Below are positions 1-12,800 of a stretch of DNA of 64,000 nucleotides, in pieces. This DNA comes from Tamarix chinensis (Eukaryota; Streptophyta; Magnoliopsida; Caryophyllales; Tamaricaceae). The DNA lies in assembly GCA_030549775.1 (NCBI GenBank), contig CM060174.1:15921193-15985192 (forward strand). Direction: 5' to 3'. The position numbers and the translations under genes were made by a program. The notes under the pieces are model-generated. The model saw nothing but the letters and a program-made list of their open reading frames with translations. It was not told the DNA's origin and ran no database searches. Numbering within the stretch: the stretch's first letter is position 1; every line of letters starts with the position of its first letter.

Positions 1-1411
1 AAGTCCTTTACACTATCACAGTTGATACAAAATCCATACGAGTGCCTAATGTGGCCAACATTCAATACTTTGACAAATATAGCTTAAAAAAATGAAATAT
101 CATTTAAACCAACAAGACTAAAATGTCAACAATTACAACAACAAGCCAAACTTTCCTTTCACTAAGAAGTTTAGTCAATGCTAAACTTCTTCTAGCCAAC
201 ATAAAATAAAGAAGAGAAAGAAGGGAAGAGAATTGGTAAATCAAGGTAATCTAACAATTATCTAGCCTAATCACTCCACCTTTTTTCTCTATCGGTTGAG
301 CTTAGCTGTGACTCTTCTCCTTTTTTTCATTTCTCTACTACTCTTCCATTGACATTGTTCTATCTCTTTATTGATGATGATGATAATTCATCAATGATCC
401 TCTATGCTTGATATCTTCATGGGATGTTTATAATGTGCAACCTTATAGATAGGAAAAATGTCCTCTAATGCTCTGATGGTCGGCTATACCCAAGCGTCAG
501 GCAACTATACCCTGTGCCAGGTGATAATACCTTATAGTGGTTTGTTGGTGAATGATTACATGTTCAGGAAAATCATGCGTTCTTCTTTTTTTGGCATGCA
601 AACCTACAATGGTGACCTGGGCAATGGCTCCTGCAGTCTTAATAGGGTGTAGATATGCTTTGAAATGCTCGATTTGTCATCATTCCTACACATGACTTGA
701 AAGTAACTGAGTAAAATCATTAATCCTATGAGGTGTTATAAAAGTGGAAAGTGTTGTCAATTCATAGGATAAAAGGAGCTCTTTTATGTTAAAATCAAGC
801 GAGTCATGCGAGATCTCAAAAGGTAGAAAAATTATTTAGAAACATAACCTATGCCCTCATATGGTAAAAATTATAAATCTAATGATACTCACAGGGTCTT
901 TTAATTAGCTCAAATACAGTTATATCATGCATTTAGACTATGCAAAATGATATAATATGACTCTTTAATGATGGTAATATATTGGCATGAATTAACTAGC
1001 CTATTGGGTGGATTAAATGGTTTAGAATTTATGTTATTCTTACTAAGTTCTTAGGAAAGTCCTAAGGGAAAAACCGAAATGACTATGCTATAACTTTAAA
1101 AGGATAATGTAATCTAAACTCTTGGCCTAAATGGATGTTCTTGATGGATTTATATAATCTGGTTAACCACTATTGGAAATACCACCACATGATTGGAGGT
1201 TAACAATGGTTAAGACAAAATGTTATGCGGATGTGTAACCTAGATTTTACATGGGCCTTATGTGATAACACAACTAATGCAGGAGCATCTCACTCTCACT
1301 CTTTTATTATTGAAGAACAAGAGTTAGCATACTTATAGATGGTACACATTATTCTTGAAACATCCTAATACTTCTAATCTTTTGTTAAGTAACTCTTACA
1401 GATATTATATA
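1..1411. other. No gene seen; possible decayed LTR-family sequence
   Basis: No open reading frame here has recognisable protein similarity. The words near 704-730 (ACTGAGTAAAATC followed by CTATGAGG) resemble the minus-strand copies of the long LTR family at 9020-9055 and 29965-29995. The stretch may therefore include a badly decayed antisense copy, but the match is short and the call is weak. The 64-codon frame at 458-652 has no domain or composition that supports it. Confidence 0.3.
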
Positions 1412-1970
1412 TGTTTGAAAGATCAATCCAACAAAGATATCTAGTGTACAAGATAATGGAATTTCAAGGATTACAAAGTTACATGAAAGATAATGTTACA
1501 AGACACAAAGCTTGATTACATATGATAATTTAATGTATTACACACTTAGGGTCTTGTGTAGCTTTATTATTTTATTTTTATACTTTGTAATGTTTGTAAT
1601 TTGTAATTTTAGACATTATATATGTAATATAGGAGTGCACTCTAGTTGATAGTTGTTAATTAGACTGGTTAAATGGTCTTAGTTAATAAAGAGTAAGCTA
1701 GGAATACTTGTGTGTGTGTGTGTGTGTGTATATAAGATGCTTGTACATTCATAATAGATAACATCAAGTGAATAATAATTGATAATTTGAGAGCTACTTT
1801 CAAGTCTCTTTTCTCTTCTTCATCAAGTGAGAGTTTTCTTGGGAAGTTTAAGATTGTTCTCTAGAGAAAACTAAGTGATTTCTCTATAGAATTAATTTGA
1901 TCATGGATTACATAAATATTACACTATCAAAGTGCAACAAAACATTCATATGAAATTGATAATTCAAACA
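1412..1970 (+). mobile_element. Candidate copia-type LTR
   Basis: The segment begins TGTTTGAAAGATCAA, a start typical of plant Ty1/copia LTRs, and ends CA at 1970. It has a TATATAAG box at 1729-1736, directly after a TG microsatellite at 1709-1729, followed by a pyrimidine-rich R/U5-like region. Four bases after the proposed end, TGGAACCAGA (1974-1983) matches 8 of 10 bases of the usual initiator-Met primer-binding site TGGTATCAGA. No gag or pol follows, so it is at most a 5' LTR of a destroyed element. No matching TSD was found. Confidence 0.4.
1709..1729. repeat. (TG)n microsatellite
   Basis: An uninterrupted TG dinucleotide run sits immediately upstream of the TATATAAG box of the candidate copia LTR. 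Confidence 0.9.
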
Positions 1971-2289
1971 TTTTGGAACCAGATTTTTCTGCCCAACCCA
2001 TAAGATGAAAGGCCCTTCATTATAGAAGATTAATCATTCATTATCTTCTACATCAATAAACTTACAAAATAATATGCTAATCACTTAAAGTGAAAGATGA
2101 TCGAGTTGTGTATAGATCAAGGTTACCTAATATTCGATTAGCAACAATTTATTAATCCTAAAACTTTAACTAAATCTAAAACTTTGACTCAGATAAACTA
2201 TCATTAGTAAACCAAAATCAAAACTTACTAAAATTTCTGCTAAATCCTAACTATTTTGGCTAATCCAAAATTATTTAAACTAATCCCCT

Positions 2290-2990
2290 AAATATTTTTC
2301 CCTTTTTCCTTTTCTTTCTTTTCTTTTCTTTTCTTTCTTCTCTATCTCCCATCAACCTTAGCCGCAAAGTTTATTTTGCTACAACTTGCCTTGCAACATG
2401 CATTTCTCCTTTGCAGCTGCACCATATTCCATCATCCATCAAAATTTCTTATCTTTCTCATCCTTACACAATCTATATGCATAACTGTCGCCATCACCTA
2501 CATTTTTCATCACAACACAAAACTATCATCTCCACTATCACCCTAGTGACCTACACCATGACCCTGCACAACCATCGCATGTGTTCCCCCTCTATTTTCT
2601 TTATTTCCCATTCACACCACACACACACACACACACTCAAACACAATAATCCACTCTTCCGTATTCCTCTTTGTTTTGGCCTCCACTTTGCCATTTTTGT
2701 GTCCAAAAATCCTACTCAAGCACCTCCTCTTCCTTCTGCTTTCTTCTTTCTTTTTTCTTCTCCTTCTTCCTCCCATTAGTCCACTATTTTTGGCCTATGC
2801 ACCACCATCTCCACTACCGTGCACCACCATAGCCACCACTCACCACCTTTTAACTAATGGACCGACCACCAAGGTCACCTCAACCCTCTCCAGTACCATC
2901 ACCGGCCATCGCCACCAACCACTACTTTTTTTCCTTCTTCTTCTCCTTGCCCGTCTTATTTTTAAGGAACGCACAACCTCAAGCACATGT
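2290..2990 (+). repeat. Polypyrimidine/C-rich tract of element 1
   Basis: This is a strand-biased CT-rich run followed by CCACCATC-type sequence, equivalent to 6260-6800, 7120-8290, 17750-18870 and 62220-63330 in other units. It includes an (AC)n run at about 2617-2637. Its open frames arise from the lack of A and G on this strand and are not genes. Confidence 0.7.
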
Positions 2991-4935
2991 GTGTAACACT
3001 AAAATTTCCTATCGCATACCTATGCAATTTTTCACCACCTAGCTATGCATGATCTTTTCTCTCAGCCTAGGTCTGCACCACTTATAGCACAGCCATGCAC
3101 TTAATTTATTTTAGCAGTGCGCCTCTATTTTTACCCCCAAAACCCTGTCCAAAAACCACCAAATTTTCACTATAGCTTCACTATGAATTCCACCACACTT
3201 TATGCAACCAAAATGTGTCAATTACTCTAGTTAATTCTCTAACCTTAAGTTTAGTTAATTTTAGATTATTTTTGGTTTATGTTATATGTTAATATGTGTG
3301 TTGGTTGTGTTAATGTAAGGAGTCTGAAGAAATTGAGTGGAAACTAACTGGGTGAATCTTGATTATTTCTTTTTCTTGGATAAGAGGTAAACCATACCCT
3401 TCTACTAAGATGTGAGATCATGTGGTAACACATAAGGTTTGTTTTATGCTTTAGGGTATGATTTATGCATCATTTTTAGAGGAATAAACGTATATATTTT
3501 ACTTTAGAATTTTTATAATAAAAAATGCAAGTGTTATGATTGGGCTTAAATATAAATGACATAATGCTAAATATTTAGCATATTTCTGATGTATTAATTG
3601 ATTGATATTATATGCATGTGTGTTTTGTTGAATAAATTACATATGCATGCCTAGGGTTTGTTAGAGTTTGAAACCCTACAACCTTATAATGTAATTTACC
3701 ATGATAAGTGTACTATTATCATCATTGCATATTAATTAGGGTTGCATGAAATTGTACAAAGCATGCACACATGATTACAGTTAGCAATAAATGTTAATCA
3801 CATGTTCTAGAGTTGAGGTGTTTCCTTACTTGCACCGTGATGTTTATTACCCTGTTAAATGACATAATATGCTATAGATTTCTATGTATATGATATATGG
3901 AATATATTTCACCCTAGAAATGTATGATTTAGATTGTAGACATAATTTACTAAATACATGAAAAGTGGATAATATAGTTAGTCACCAAGACGTAAAGATT
4001 ATTCACATGCTACCATATTGGGAATAATTATCCTTTAGCATTTTCATGACATATGGCTCATAATAATTTTGCTTGATACAAAATTGGGAAAAAAAATGGT
4101 AAAATTAGGGGTTTGTGGGCATTTTGGTCATTTTGACTTAATACACCTCTTTTCAAATAACTAGATATAACCTTAGGGTTTACCTTCAATAATTAGAAAT
4201 AAAGGAAAATGGCTAATTATAAAAAGGAAATTTATGTGCTATGTGTGATATCTATTGTCACCCTATAAAATACTAAGATGGAAGACCTCAAGTTTGGGAA
4301 TGGTTGCTCTCTAGGGGTAGCTAACCTAGAGACAAGGTAGGAGTCCTTAGTTTATTTGATTTTACTAATATACCAATTGTTCCCTTGTAAATCCCTAGTA
4401 TATTCTATGGGTGACCTATGGGTACTATAAGGGATATTGATACTTAAGGATTAGGTGACCTAGGTGTGGAGGGTACTGTGTTGCCTTGTGTACCAATATA
4501 ACCAGAGTGATGTTATGTATTTGGGTTAGATGGTTGGAAGGTACCATGTTGCCTTATGCGTCGCTATGACCGGTGTACTTTTATGTCTTTGAGTTATTAT
4601 TGTATCCCCTCTTAAGTAACTAAAATTGAAAATAATCATTGTGTGAAAATTTTAATGGGCTGTTCTGGACTTAATGTTTTTGGTAGCTGTTGTTACACAC
4701 TACATGTTATAATATGAGGTTTAGTAGTTACCTTTACACCTTACCTTGGTATTTGGAATTTATATGGATGATTGTGTTGGTAGTTGCTTTAGTACCCTAT
4801 CTTGATATTTGTGTTTCTTTTGACTATATCAATTGTGTTCATTTTATGATCTCATGCCTCCTTGATAAACCTATTCTATGTTCTTTTTATGCCTCATGTG
4901 ACCTCACATGTAAGTGTAAGTATAATGGTTTTTCT

Positions 4936-4950
4936 CAGTACCGTAGTACT
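4936..4950 (+). other. CAGTAC hairpin, element 1
   Basis: CAGTACCGTAGTACT can fold as AGTAC/GTACT. It occupies the same place as the CAGTACGTAGCGTACTG hairpin of L1b and L1c and is preceded by TCT as CTCAGTAC. Confidence 0.6.
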
Positions 4951-5256
4951 AACGGGTTCTGTTTCTCAGTCACCTACCTATTTAGTGGGTAGTGATGACC
5001 TTGAAGGAGTACTTTGAGGGTTCAGCTTGATGAATTCCAATAGAGGGTTAAGAGTTAGGACTATTCGGTGTTTACTCCGACATCATTTGATCCGAATATT
5101 TCATGGACTCTTCTATCCCTTGTTATTTCTCCTTTTGTTCTATTGTAACTACTTTTCCTGATCTTTTTATATTTATCAAGAAAAAATAAACTTCTAATTT
5201 CTATTTTGTTTTAACATTATAAATGTGGTTTAAGTAAAGTAATGTTTTAGCCTTAG

Positions 5257-5301
5257 CACTTAATATAAGGATGGTAGAAGATGCTAGGCTTATACTGAGT
5301 G
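5257..5301 (+). other. Conserved 3' stem-loop, element 1
   Basis: The arms CACTTAATATAAG (5257-5269) and CTTATACTGAGTG (5289-5301) pair over 13 positions with one mismatch and one G-T pair. The stem lies about 80 bp before the end of the unit, as in all other copies, and follows the shared word TTAGCCTTAG. Confidence 0.7.
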
Positions 5302-6259
5302 AGGTGGTAACACCCATTATTTTTTTAATTCACGCTTCCGCAAAATGAAAATTTTAATTATAGTAAATTTAGGAGTGTTACACTAATTGTATAATGTAAT
5401 TATGATATTTTTTTAGCATAATTTCTATATTGTGTTATGACCTTGCATGCTTATGCCTCTCGTTAATGAGGTAAATTGCTTTTCTCAGTGCGTAGAGTAT
5501 TGACATGGCCGATTAATCGGTCACCATATGCAAGTTTTTGAGGTGAGTAGGTAGTTGGCCTACCTTGTATTAGGCTTGGGGACTTGAGAGCTTAGACACA
5601 TAAAAATATTATGCAAGTTATTAATGGACTAGGTTTTTGGGCATTGCCCTATTATTGTTGTTATCCCTATTGTATTTAAGTACTTTTTGTTTACTCTCTC
5701 CTATAAACTTTGGATATATTGGAGACTCATTGTGGTCTTATTTTATAAACCCTTGTTTGTGATATCCGTACATTACATCTTTGTACACTTTATTTCTCTT
5801 ATTTGGTTAGTTTTCTTAGCCTTGTATCTAACATTAGATGTGTAGTGGATATCTATTCAATTTTTGGTACTATGGTAATACCTTGTGTGTTTTCTAGGTG
5901 TGCTTGGTATTTTTCACTTTCATAATGTTTTAAAAAAATGTAATGAATAATGGGGGTATTACAAAGGGAGCTGAAATACCCCAAAACCCTAATTTTAGAA
6001 ATTATGGCCAAATAAGGATTTATTAGAGAAATTAATTAAATTAATTTATTTACTAAAATAAAAGGAAGAAAATAAGGTAAAATCATGAGAAAATATTAAA
6101 TAATTTATTTAGGTAAAATTAGGATGTTTTTCTAATTAAAATGAAATTTAGGAATTCAAAATATCATAAATTAACCCAAAAAGGAGTTTATTTATTATTT
6201 ATTTTAGATATTATTAATTTTAAATATTCAAAAATACCAAATATCTTAAATACCCCAAC

Positions 6260-6800
6260 CCATCTATTTTCTTTTTCTTCCCTTTTTCCTTTTTCTTCTT
6301 TCTTTTCCTTTTTCTTTCCTTTCTCTCCTTTATCCTCTTCTTATGTTTCCTCTCCCCCTAGTTTGGGCCATCCTTCCCTGTGGCCCAAACTCTCCTCCCT
6401 CTCTTCCTTTTTCCCCCTCCCATGCAGCCCAGGCTCGCACCATCTCCTTTTTTTTTATCCCCACCACCAGTTGGTCCACCCTCTCTTTTTTTCTTTTCTT
6501 TCTTACCCCCTCAGACTGTCAGTCCAACCCCTTTCCCCTTCCTTCTTCCCCAACCTGACCTGCAACCCCAAGGCCGAGACCCTGCAACCCCATTTTCCGC
6601 CGGCCACCACCGCATGCCATCCTCTACCTCCCTCACCTGTCGTTTTCTTTCCCCATTTTGACCCAACCAACCTCCTCTCCTCTCCCCTCAACCTAACCAC
6701 CCCTGCCATGGCAAACCCGTGCAGCCTACCACCGCCTGCCATCTTACCTGGCACATGCACCCCCTCTTATCCTCTTCCCCTTGTCATTTTCCCCTCCAAC
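6260..6800 (+). repeat. Polypyrimidine/C-rich tract of L0
   Basis: A CT-rich run grades into CCACC-rich sequence just upstream of the L0 TATA box. The overlapping frames of 71-225 codons on both strands here are composition artefacts. Confidence 0.7.
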
Positions 6801-6804
6801 TGGC

Positions 6805-6813
6805 CTATAAATA
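6805..6813 (+). promoter_or_regulatory. TATA box of L0, split from its downstream side by L1a
   Basis: CTATAAATA ends exactly at the L1a insertion point. In intact L1b the same word (GCCTATAAATA, 18241-18251) is followed by a run of C. In L0 the matching CCCC resumes at 16519, after the TSD copy AAATA (16514-16518). The box itself survives, but it is now separated from its original downstream sequence by 9.7 kb. Confidence 0.65.
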
Positions 6814-7119
6814 TGTAATTCCCCAAAATTTTAGAAAACCTATAATTTAATAAATAGCTTTTATTTGAAATAAATTAGCTTTTAAAATTATTTAGTTTAA
6901 TTATTTTATGGATTTTTGAGTATATAAATTTAGATAGAAGTATTTAATAAATTAAAAAAAATATTTTGTTATTTTATCATATTATTTTTATTTAAATAAT
7001 TTTTCAAACTAATATTTTACTAAAATTATCCTTTTTGAACCAAGATATTAAATTATATTGAATTAAATTAATTAATTTATCAAAAATATTACATTTTATT
7101 ATTTTTTAAATTAAATTAA

Positions 7120-7506
7120 GTGTTTTCCCTTTTTTTCTTTTCTTTCTCCCTTTTTCTCCTTTTTCTTCTTTTTTTCTTTTCCTTTTTTTCCTCCTTCGGG
7201 TCGCACGCACCAGGCATGCTCCCTCCTCCCTGTGCCTAGGCCTCCGACCCACTCTCCTCCCTCCTCTCTTTTCCCCGACACAGCCACCTAGCCCAACTCC
7301 CCCTCTTTTCCTTCCTTCCTTTCTCCCTTGGACCAGGTCGGCCCAACTCTTCTTTTTTTTTCTTTCCCCTACGTCGGCCTGCTCCCCTTCCTTTCTTCCT
7401 CCTTCTTCTGCCTCGACCTAGCAGCCCCCTACCTGTCTTCGTCGGCCAGCTCTGCCACCTCAGGCACGTCGGCCACAGCCCCGCTGCCACCATCTGCCAC
7501 CACTAT

Positions 7507-7545
<39 letters not shown>

Positions 7546-8290
7546 CCATCCTTTTTTTCACCATTTTAGGCCAACCAACAATGCACTCCCCACCCGCATG
7601 GCTCTCCCTTTCCCTTCTTCCCCTCCCACTCCCTACCACCCTAAACATTGCCACCGGCCAGCCAGCTACACCCCTATCCTCCCTCTTCTTTTTCATCTCC
7701 TCTTCAACCCTTTTCCTGCCCTATTTTTCAAGCCCCATAACTTTCCCGACCTCCCTCTTCTCCCTTTTCCTCTCCTCAGTCTTGGCTTCACCGCCTCCCT
7801 TCACCGCTTACTCCGCCTCACCAACCACCTAAACCACCTTCTACACCCTTCTACTCACACCTTGCACCTCCACAGCACCACCCAATCCACCCCGCAGCTC
7901 CTTTTTCTTTCCCTATCTTTTTTCTCCCTAGTTTTCTCCCTTCTCGGCAGCCCCCCTGCAATCCCTTCGTCCACCGCCATTCGGCAACCTCTGCCGCCAC
8001 CCAAACCACTAGTCTACTCCCTATAACCTCCTCTACCACCCCCATGCCTCCTTTTCTTGAAACTAGCCCTTCCACCCCTTCATTTCCTCCTCTCTTTTCC
8101 TTCCTTCTCAGCCTTGCCCACCTTGGCAGCCATCTTTGCTGCCTTGCCACCTCTGCCGCCCTTGGTTGCTAACAACCCATCACTAGCCACCACCTACACC
8201 CCCTCTTCACTATTGCACCCTTCCCTTGCCTCCAATCCTCCCTCATCTACCTTCTTTCCTAGCCTAAAGACCCCAACCTAAAAATAGCCA
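7120..8290 (+). repeat. Polypyrimidine/C-rich tract of L1a
   Basis: This is a 1.2-kb strand-asymmetric CT- and CCACC-rich tract. Frames up to 232 codons run through it on both strands, but they consist of Ser, Pro, Leu and Phe runs (plus) or Arg, Gly and Lys runs (minus). They are not considered genes. Confidence 0.7.
7509..7542. repeat. (CT)n microsatellite
   Basis: An uninterrupted CT run of about 34 bases lies inside the L1a pyrimidine tract. Confidence 0.95.
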
Positions 8291-8553
8291 TTATTCCTCT
8301 CCTTTACCCCCCCTTCGAGCCTTCCTCCTTTTTATTTTTGCATGCAGCTCATGCTGCATGAGCAGGATGAGCTGTCGCATGCCTTAGTATTTTAGAACAA
8401 AATTTTTAAGGTATAATATCATTTTAAGTTAAGTGTTTCATTAATTAAATTTAATAAAGTTTTATGTAACACCCCCAAAATTTACTCCTGAAAATTATTT
8501 TTTTTAAAGAATAAAGCGGAAGCTAAAATAGAATTTGGGGAATGTAACCACCA

Positions 8554-8598
8554 CATCTAACACAAGATAAATGTACACCATCTATATTATACTAGATG
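8554..8598 (-). other. Conserved 3' stem-loop, L2
   Basis: The plus-strand arms are CATCTAACAC (8554-8563) and ATACTAGATG (8589-8598). Read in the element's sense, all ten positions pair once G-T pairs are allowed. Two pairs differ from the L1b/L0 stem by changes on both sides. Confidence 0.7.
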
Positions 8599-9008
8599 CA
8601 AGGCTAAAACCTGTCAAAAAAAAATTCTAAACAACATCTATGCCGTGAGGATAAACTTCCACAAGGAGATATCCATAGGCAGATAGCAAGTGAATAAATT
8701 CACTAAATAAAATCATTGCTGAAAGAATCAGCGGAACTTGTGAAATAAATCCGAAGTTTAAAAGCTTATCAAAGTGCGAGAAATTTAAAGTCAATTACAA
8801 CACCCTTGAAATTTTAAATACAACACTTGTAACTTCCAAAGATGAATACATTTAAATAAGATAAAATCCAATAGATCAAATTCCGTATTGCCTACTCTCT
8901 CAAGTCAAGCCTTCCACCCCAAAACAGTATCTGATCTTAAACCTGCATAAGAGGTCTGCTCCCCACCATCAGTGGATCATCACAGGACCCATTCAACCAA
9001 GGTAGCAT

Positions 9009-9027
9009 CAGTACGGGTTCGATACTG
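9009..9027 (-). other. CAGTAC hairpin, L2
   Basis: CAGTAC and ATACTG flank a short loop at the position equivalent to the CAGTACGTAGCGTACTG hairpin of the plus-strand units. GAGTAA follows, as in L1d. Confidence 0.55.
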
Positions 9028-9299
9028 AGTAAATCAAGACTACCCAACTCATGAAAGGAAACATGAAACACATAAGATATGAAAGACTCTAGCTTACAAT
9101 TCTCATGCTCAATTATACATTTATTACATACAATAAAACATAGGGTCACAGGTTCATACTTACAAGTACATTACTAGACATGACGGCACATAAGATACAA
9201 GTGTACAAGAAATCACGCTCACGTGCTAAGTAACAACAATCCAATAAAAATCATTATTACATCCGATTTTATTTATTTACGATGAGTTCAAGGACCCCA

Positions 9300-9815
9300 C
9301 TATTCTTAAAGCGGTGGAACTATCTGAAGCATCTCTCGGGGACAACACACCCGAGCCACTATTATCGTCTCGTGGAACGAACCCTACACCTCTCAAGGAA
9401 AAACACTCCTGAGCCACTATTATTAACCGGTGGAACGGCTTGAATCACTTCTCAGGGACAACACACCTGAGCTACTATTATCGTCTGGTGGAACAGACCC
9501 TACACCTGGTCATGACTCACGTAATATTCCACTTTAAATTATTAGTGTCTTATTCATTACTTATCTCATATCATATTCTTATTCACATTGAGTATAGGGC
9601 CTCACTATTCTTAATCTGGTGAAACGGACTGAAGTACCTCTCAAAGATAGGACACCTGAGCCACTATTATCGTCCGGTGGAACGGACCCTACACCTCTTA
9701 GGGCAAAACGCTCCTGAGCCACTATTCTTAACCAGTGAAACAACTTGAATCACCTCTCAGGGACAGGACACTTGAGCCACTATTATCGTCCGGTGGAACG
9801 GACCCTACACCTCGG
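9300..9815 (-). repeat. Array of the CCACTATTAT/GGTGGAACGG module, L2
   Basis: The words GAGCCACTATTATCGTC and GGTGGAACGG alternate several times, separated by CTCTCAGGGACAACACACCT-like spacers. This is the reverse complement of the TCCACCGG...ATAATAGTGG...CCAGGAGCG modules of the plus-strand units. Confidence 0.75.
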
Positions 9816-12800
9816 CCCAACTCACGTGATCTTCCACTTTGAATTATTAGTATCTTATTCAAGGATTTTAACCGACCATAAATCAGGCCCACATGAATAA
9901 TTCCATGACATAAAGATACAATATAGGGTATCATATAATTTCAATCCATACTCAAACCTTCACATACTCAAATACATACCATATTCAAACATCATACTAA
10001 CACGCATTTACATTGAGGCTACAAGTTCATACATATGTACAATTACAACACAAAACACAGCATACACTAGACATGATTAAATGATCATAAGCATGCTCGT
10101 CACCTTCTACTTCAAGTAGACATACATCCAAATTCCGCCATAAGTAAAGGTAAGTAATGACTTACCTAAATCAGTAGCTAGCTAAGCAAATTGAGAAAGA
10201 GGGAGAGCTATAGAAAGCTCGACAATCCACGAGAAAGTTTACCTAGATTGCCGATAGAAATCAGAACTAGGTTATAAGCTATCTTATCAATTAATAATTC
10301 ACATATTCTAATTAAATAAATGCAAACAAACACAAACGATCTTTCTTGGAAAACGTGTCCAAAACCTATGACTCAAGAGCATAGCTCTATTAAGATTTAA
10401 GATTAAATATAAATCAAATCAGATTAACACACATATCACTTTGGACATTTCAATTTAATTTGGAAAGCCCGAGAAAGAATAATCGATTAGAAGTTAATTT
10501 ATCGAAAATGACTTATTCATTAGGTTTTACAACTAAATAAGTAAACCAACCATTTGCATAGAACCAAATCCAAACCAATTATATTAAAACATAATTCAAA
10601 TGATTTAAAACCCAAAGGCAGAAATCGATTAGATGAAAGACCCATAACAAAAATCAATTTTATAAAACCATCCCCGAAGATTAGGGTTTTTAAATGCCTA
10701 AACTACGAATCGACCAAATCACTTCGATTACCTCAAATTGATAGTTTTAAAACACAATTAAACTAATGTGAGATAAATCTAGATAATTAATTTCAACAAA
10801 AACAATCTTCCTAGTAGCCAATTTAAGACTATCCATTTTCAAAATTAGGGTTTTAAAGCCCACAACACAAGCTTGGATAATTCAAATCAATTAATTCCAA
10901 TTGAAGGTATTAGAATGCAATTAGGATCATTTCAATTATTTCTATAAATTTAATTTTAGAAAATAATTATACAAATGATCAATTTCATAATTTCACTTGA
11001 AATCTAGGGTTTTAGGCCCGAAAATACAATTCAATTGAATTCTATTAATTTATTTAAATTAAATGTTTAGAAATGCAATTAGACATATTTTATAACATAT
11101 CGTATAATCAATTTCTCAAAACCAATGAAAGAAATACCCAATTCAGCATAATTAGGGTTTTTGAGCCCAGAATACAAATCCGATCAATTCTTGCTAAAAT
11201 ATATAAATTGATGGTTTAGAAATGTAATTAAATATATTATAATATAAATTATATAGTCTATTGAATAAAATGACCCGATTACACAATCCAATTTAGTCCT
11301 GCAACAGTTTTGACCTAAAAATTCAATTTCGATTAATTACGCACTATTTTCCCAAATCAACATTCCCGATATGAAATTAAATATATTTCAAACGATATTA
11401 TAAAATCAATTAAGCAGAACGACTCAATAATGTGACCCAATTTCATTACACATGAATTTTGACCTATGAATCAAATTATGATTAATTCCGCATAAATTTC
11501 TCAAATTGATGGTTCCGATATGAAATTAGATACATTTTAACACGTATTGTATAATCAATTTATCCAAAATCACCAAATTGGCCGAAACCAAAAAAATTGG
11601 GCATAACCTGGCCAAAAATTCAATTTTTACAAATCATTCCAATACACTACAATCAACCACTCTAAATCAATCATACAACGTATATATACATAATCAAACA
11701 ATCAATTTAGCTTTTCATAAGCTAATTCATACTCAATCAATCAAATCCATGTTAGGGTTTTCAGAAATGTATACCAAACAAAAATCAACAAATTGGAGTA
11801 AGGGAAGACCAGAGAAGCTTCGTCGGAAGCTAGGGACAGCTCGCCGGTGGTCGGGAGACATCGACGGTGAACGGGCGGCGGCGGCGCGATCTGCATGTTG
11901 TTGTTGCTATGCGTTGCTGCTGCCGATTGCTGCTATTGTTGTGGCTACTCGCAGCTGCTGCTCCTTACGGTGGCTAGCAGTGGCGGTCAGAGTTGTGGTC
12001 GGTGGTGGCTAGAGGTTGGCTAGCATGGAGGAGCTGGGAGAAGGAGGGAGGTTGGGGTTTGGGCTGCGGTTGGCTCAGGACGGGAATAGGGGGTCGGGAA
12101 GGGAAAGAGTAGAGAAGGGAGAGAAGAGATAAAAGGAAAAGAAGGGGGTCGGGGGCACCGGCTAGGGTTTTTTTATATTACAAATACAAGTATAAAATAA
12201 AATGCTAAAAATCAAAATTTGTTATTGGAAAATTTTATCTAAATTTTATTTAACGAAAATTTATTTTGAAACGATCTGAAGGCTTAAAATTAATAAAAAA
12301 AGCTATATAAAGAATTTCGGAAATATTTTCAAAAGAATTTTCCAAAGAACATAAAAATTTTATATTATTTACAGAAATACATTATAATACCTCAAAATAA
12401 TATTTATAAACATATAAGAAAATACGTAAATCAAATTATAATAAACTGAGACCAATTTTAATAATTTTTGAAACTGGTTTTCCGTAAATCAAAAAGGGTA
12501 AAATGGAAGAAAATTAATTTCGGAAAGAAACTTATAAATAAGCTCCGAAAACCTTTTTAATTTAAAACTTCCCAAAAATATTAACAATTTCTGAAAACAA
12601 ATAAATTTCAAGTTTGAAATATTTTCTATGGATAAAATCATTAAAATAACTTTGACAATTTAAACAAAAATTCTATCATTTATATAATATATATATATCG
12701 CTAACTAAATATAACTCCAAATAAATTCGTAATCATACGATAAAGTTATAATCGAAAACGAATCTAAAATATTAAAAATCAACATACGGAAAAGAACGGG

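Larger units (their letters stand above)
2132..5382 (+). mobile_element. Element 1, decayed long-LTR unit (solo LTR)
   Basis: The 3' end is clear: TAGTAAATTTAGGAGTGTTACA ends at 5382 and is followed by CTAAT (5383-5387). CTAAT also occurs at 2127-2131, which places the 5' boundary at about 2132, although the expected TGTAA start is not preserved there. Inside are a polypyrimidine and C-rich tract (2290-2990), a word shared with L1a (AAGACCTCAAG...GGGAATGGT near 4281 and 15002), the CAGTACCGTAGTACT hairpin (4936-4950) and the 3' stem (5257-5301). At about 3.25 kb it is shorter than its relatives. It has no coding content. Confidence 0.55.
1984..5963 (+). mobile_element. Old long-LTR unit split by element 1
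   Basis: The left piece (to 2131) contains the words AATCACTTAAAGTGAAAGAT (2088-2107) and GGTTACCTAA (2121-2130). Both occur in the same order in L1b and L1c. The right piece (5388-5963) carries a decayed CTCAGTGCGTAGAGTATTGA hairpin region at 5486-5505, an equivalent of the 3' stem region near 5820-5860, and a clean terminus GGGGGTATTACA at 5963. Joining the pieces across element 1 gives the module order of the younger units. The 5' end of this host unit was not found. Confidence 0.45.

Noticed and set aside
2992..3010. TGTAACACTAAAATTT as a possible further unit start
   Set aside because: No matching terminus or TSD, and it lies inside element 1 without breaking its module order.
6141..8281. 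Several long frames (up to 232 codons) on both strands
   Set aside because: They lie in the C- and CT-rich tracts of L0 and L1a, overlap each other in all frames, and consist of homopolymeric Pro, Ser, Leu, Phe or Arg/Gly runs with no domain.
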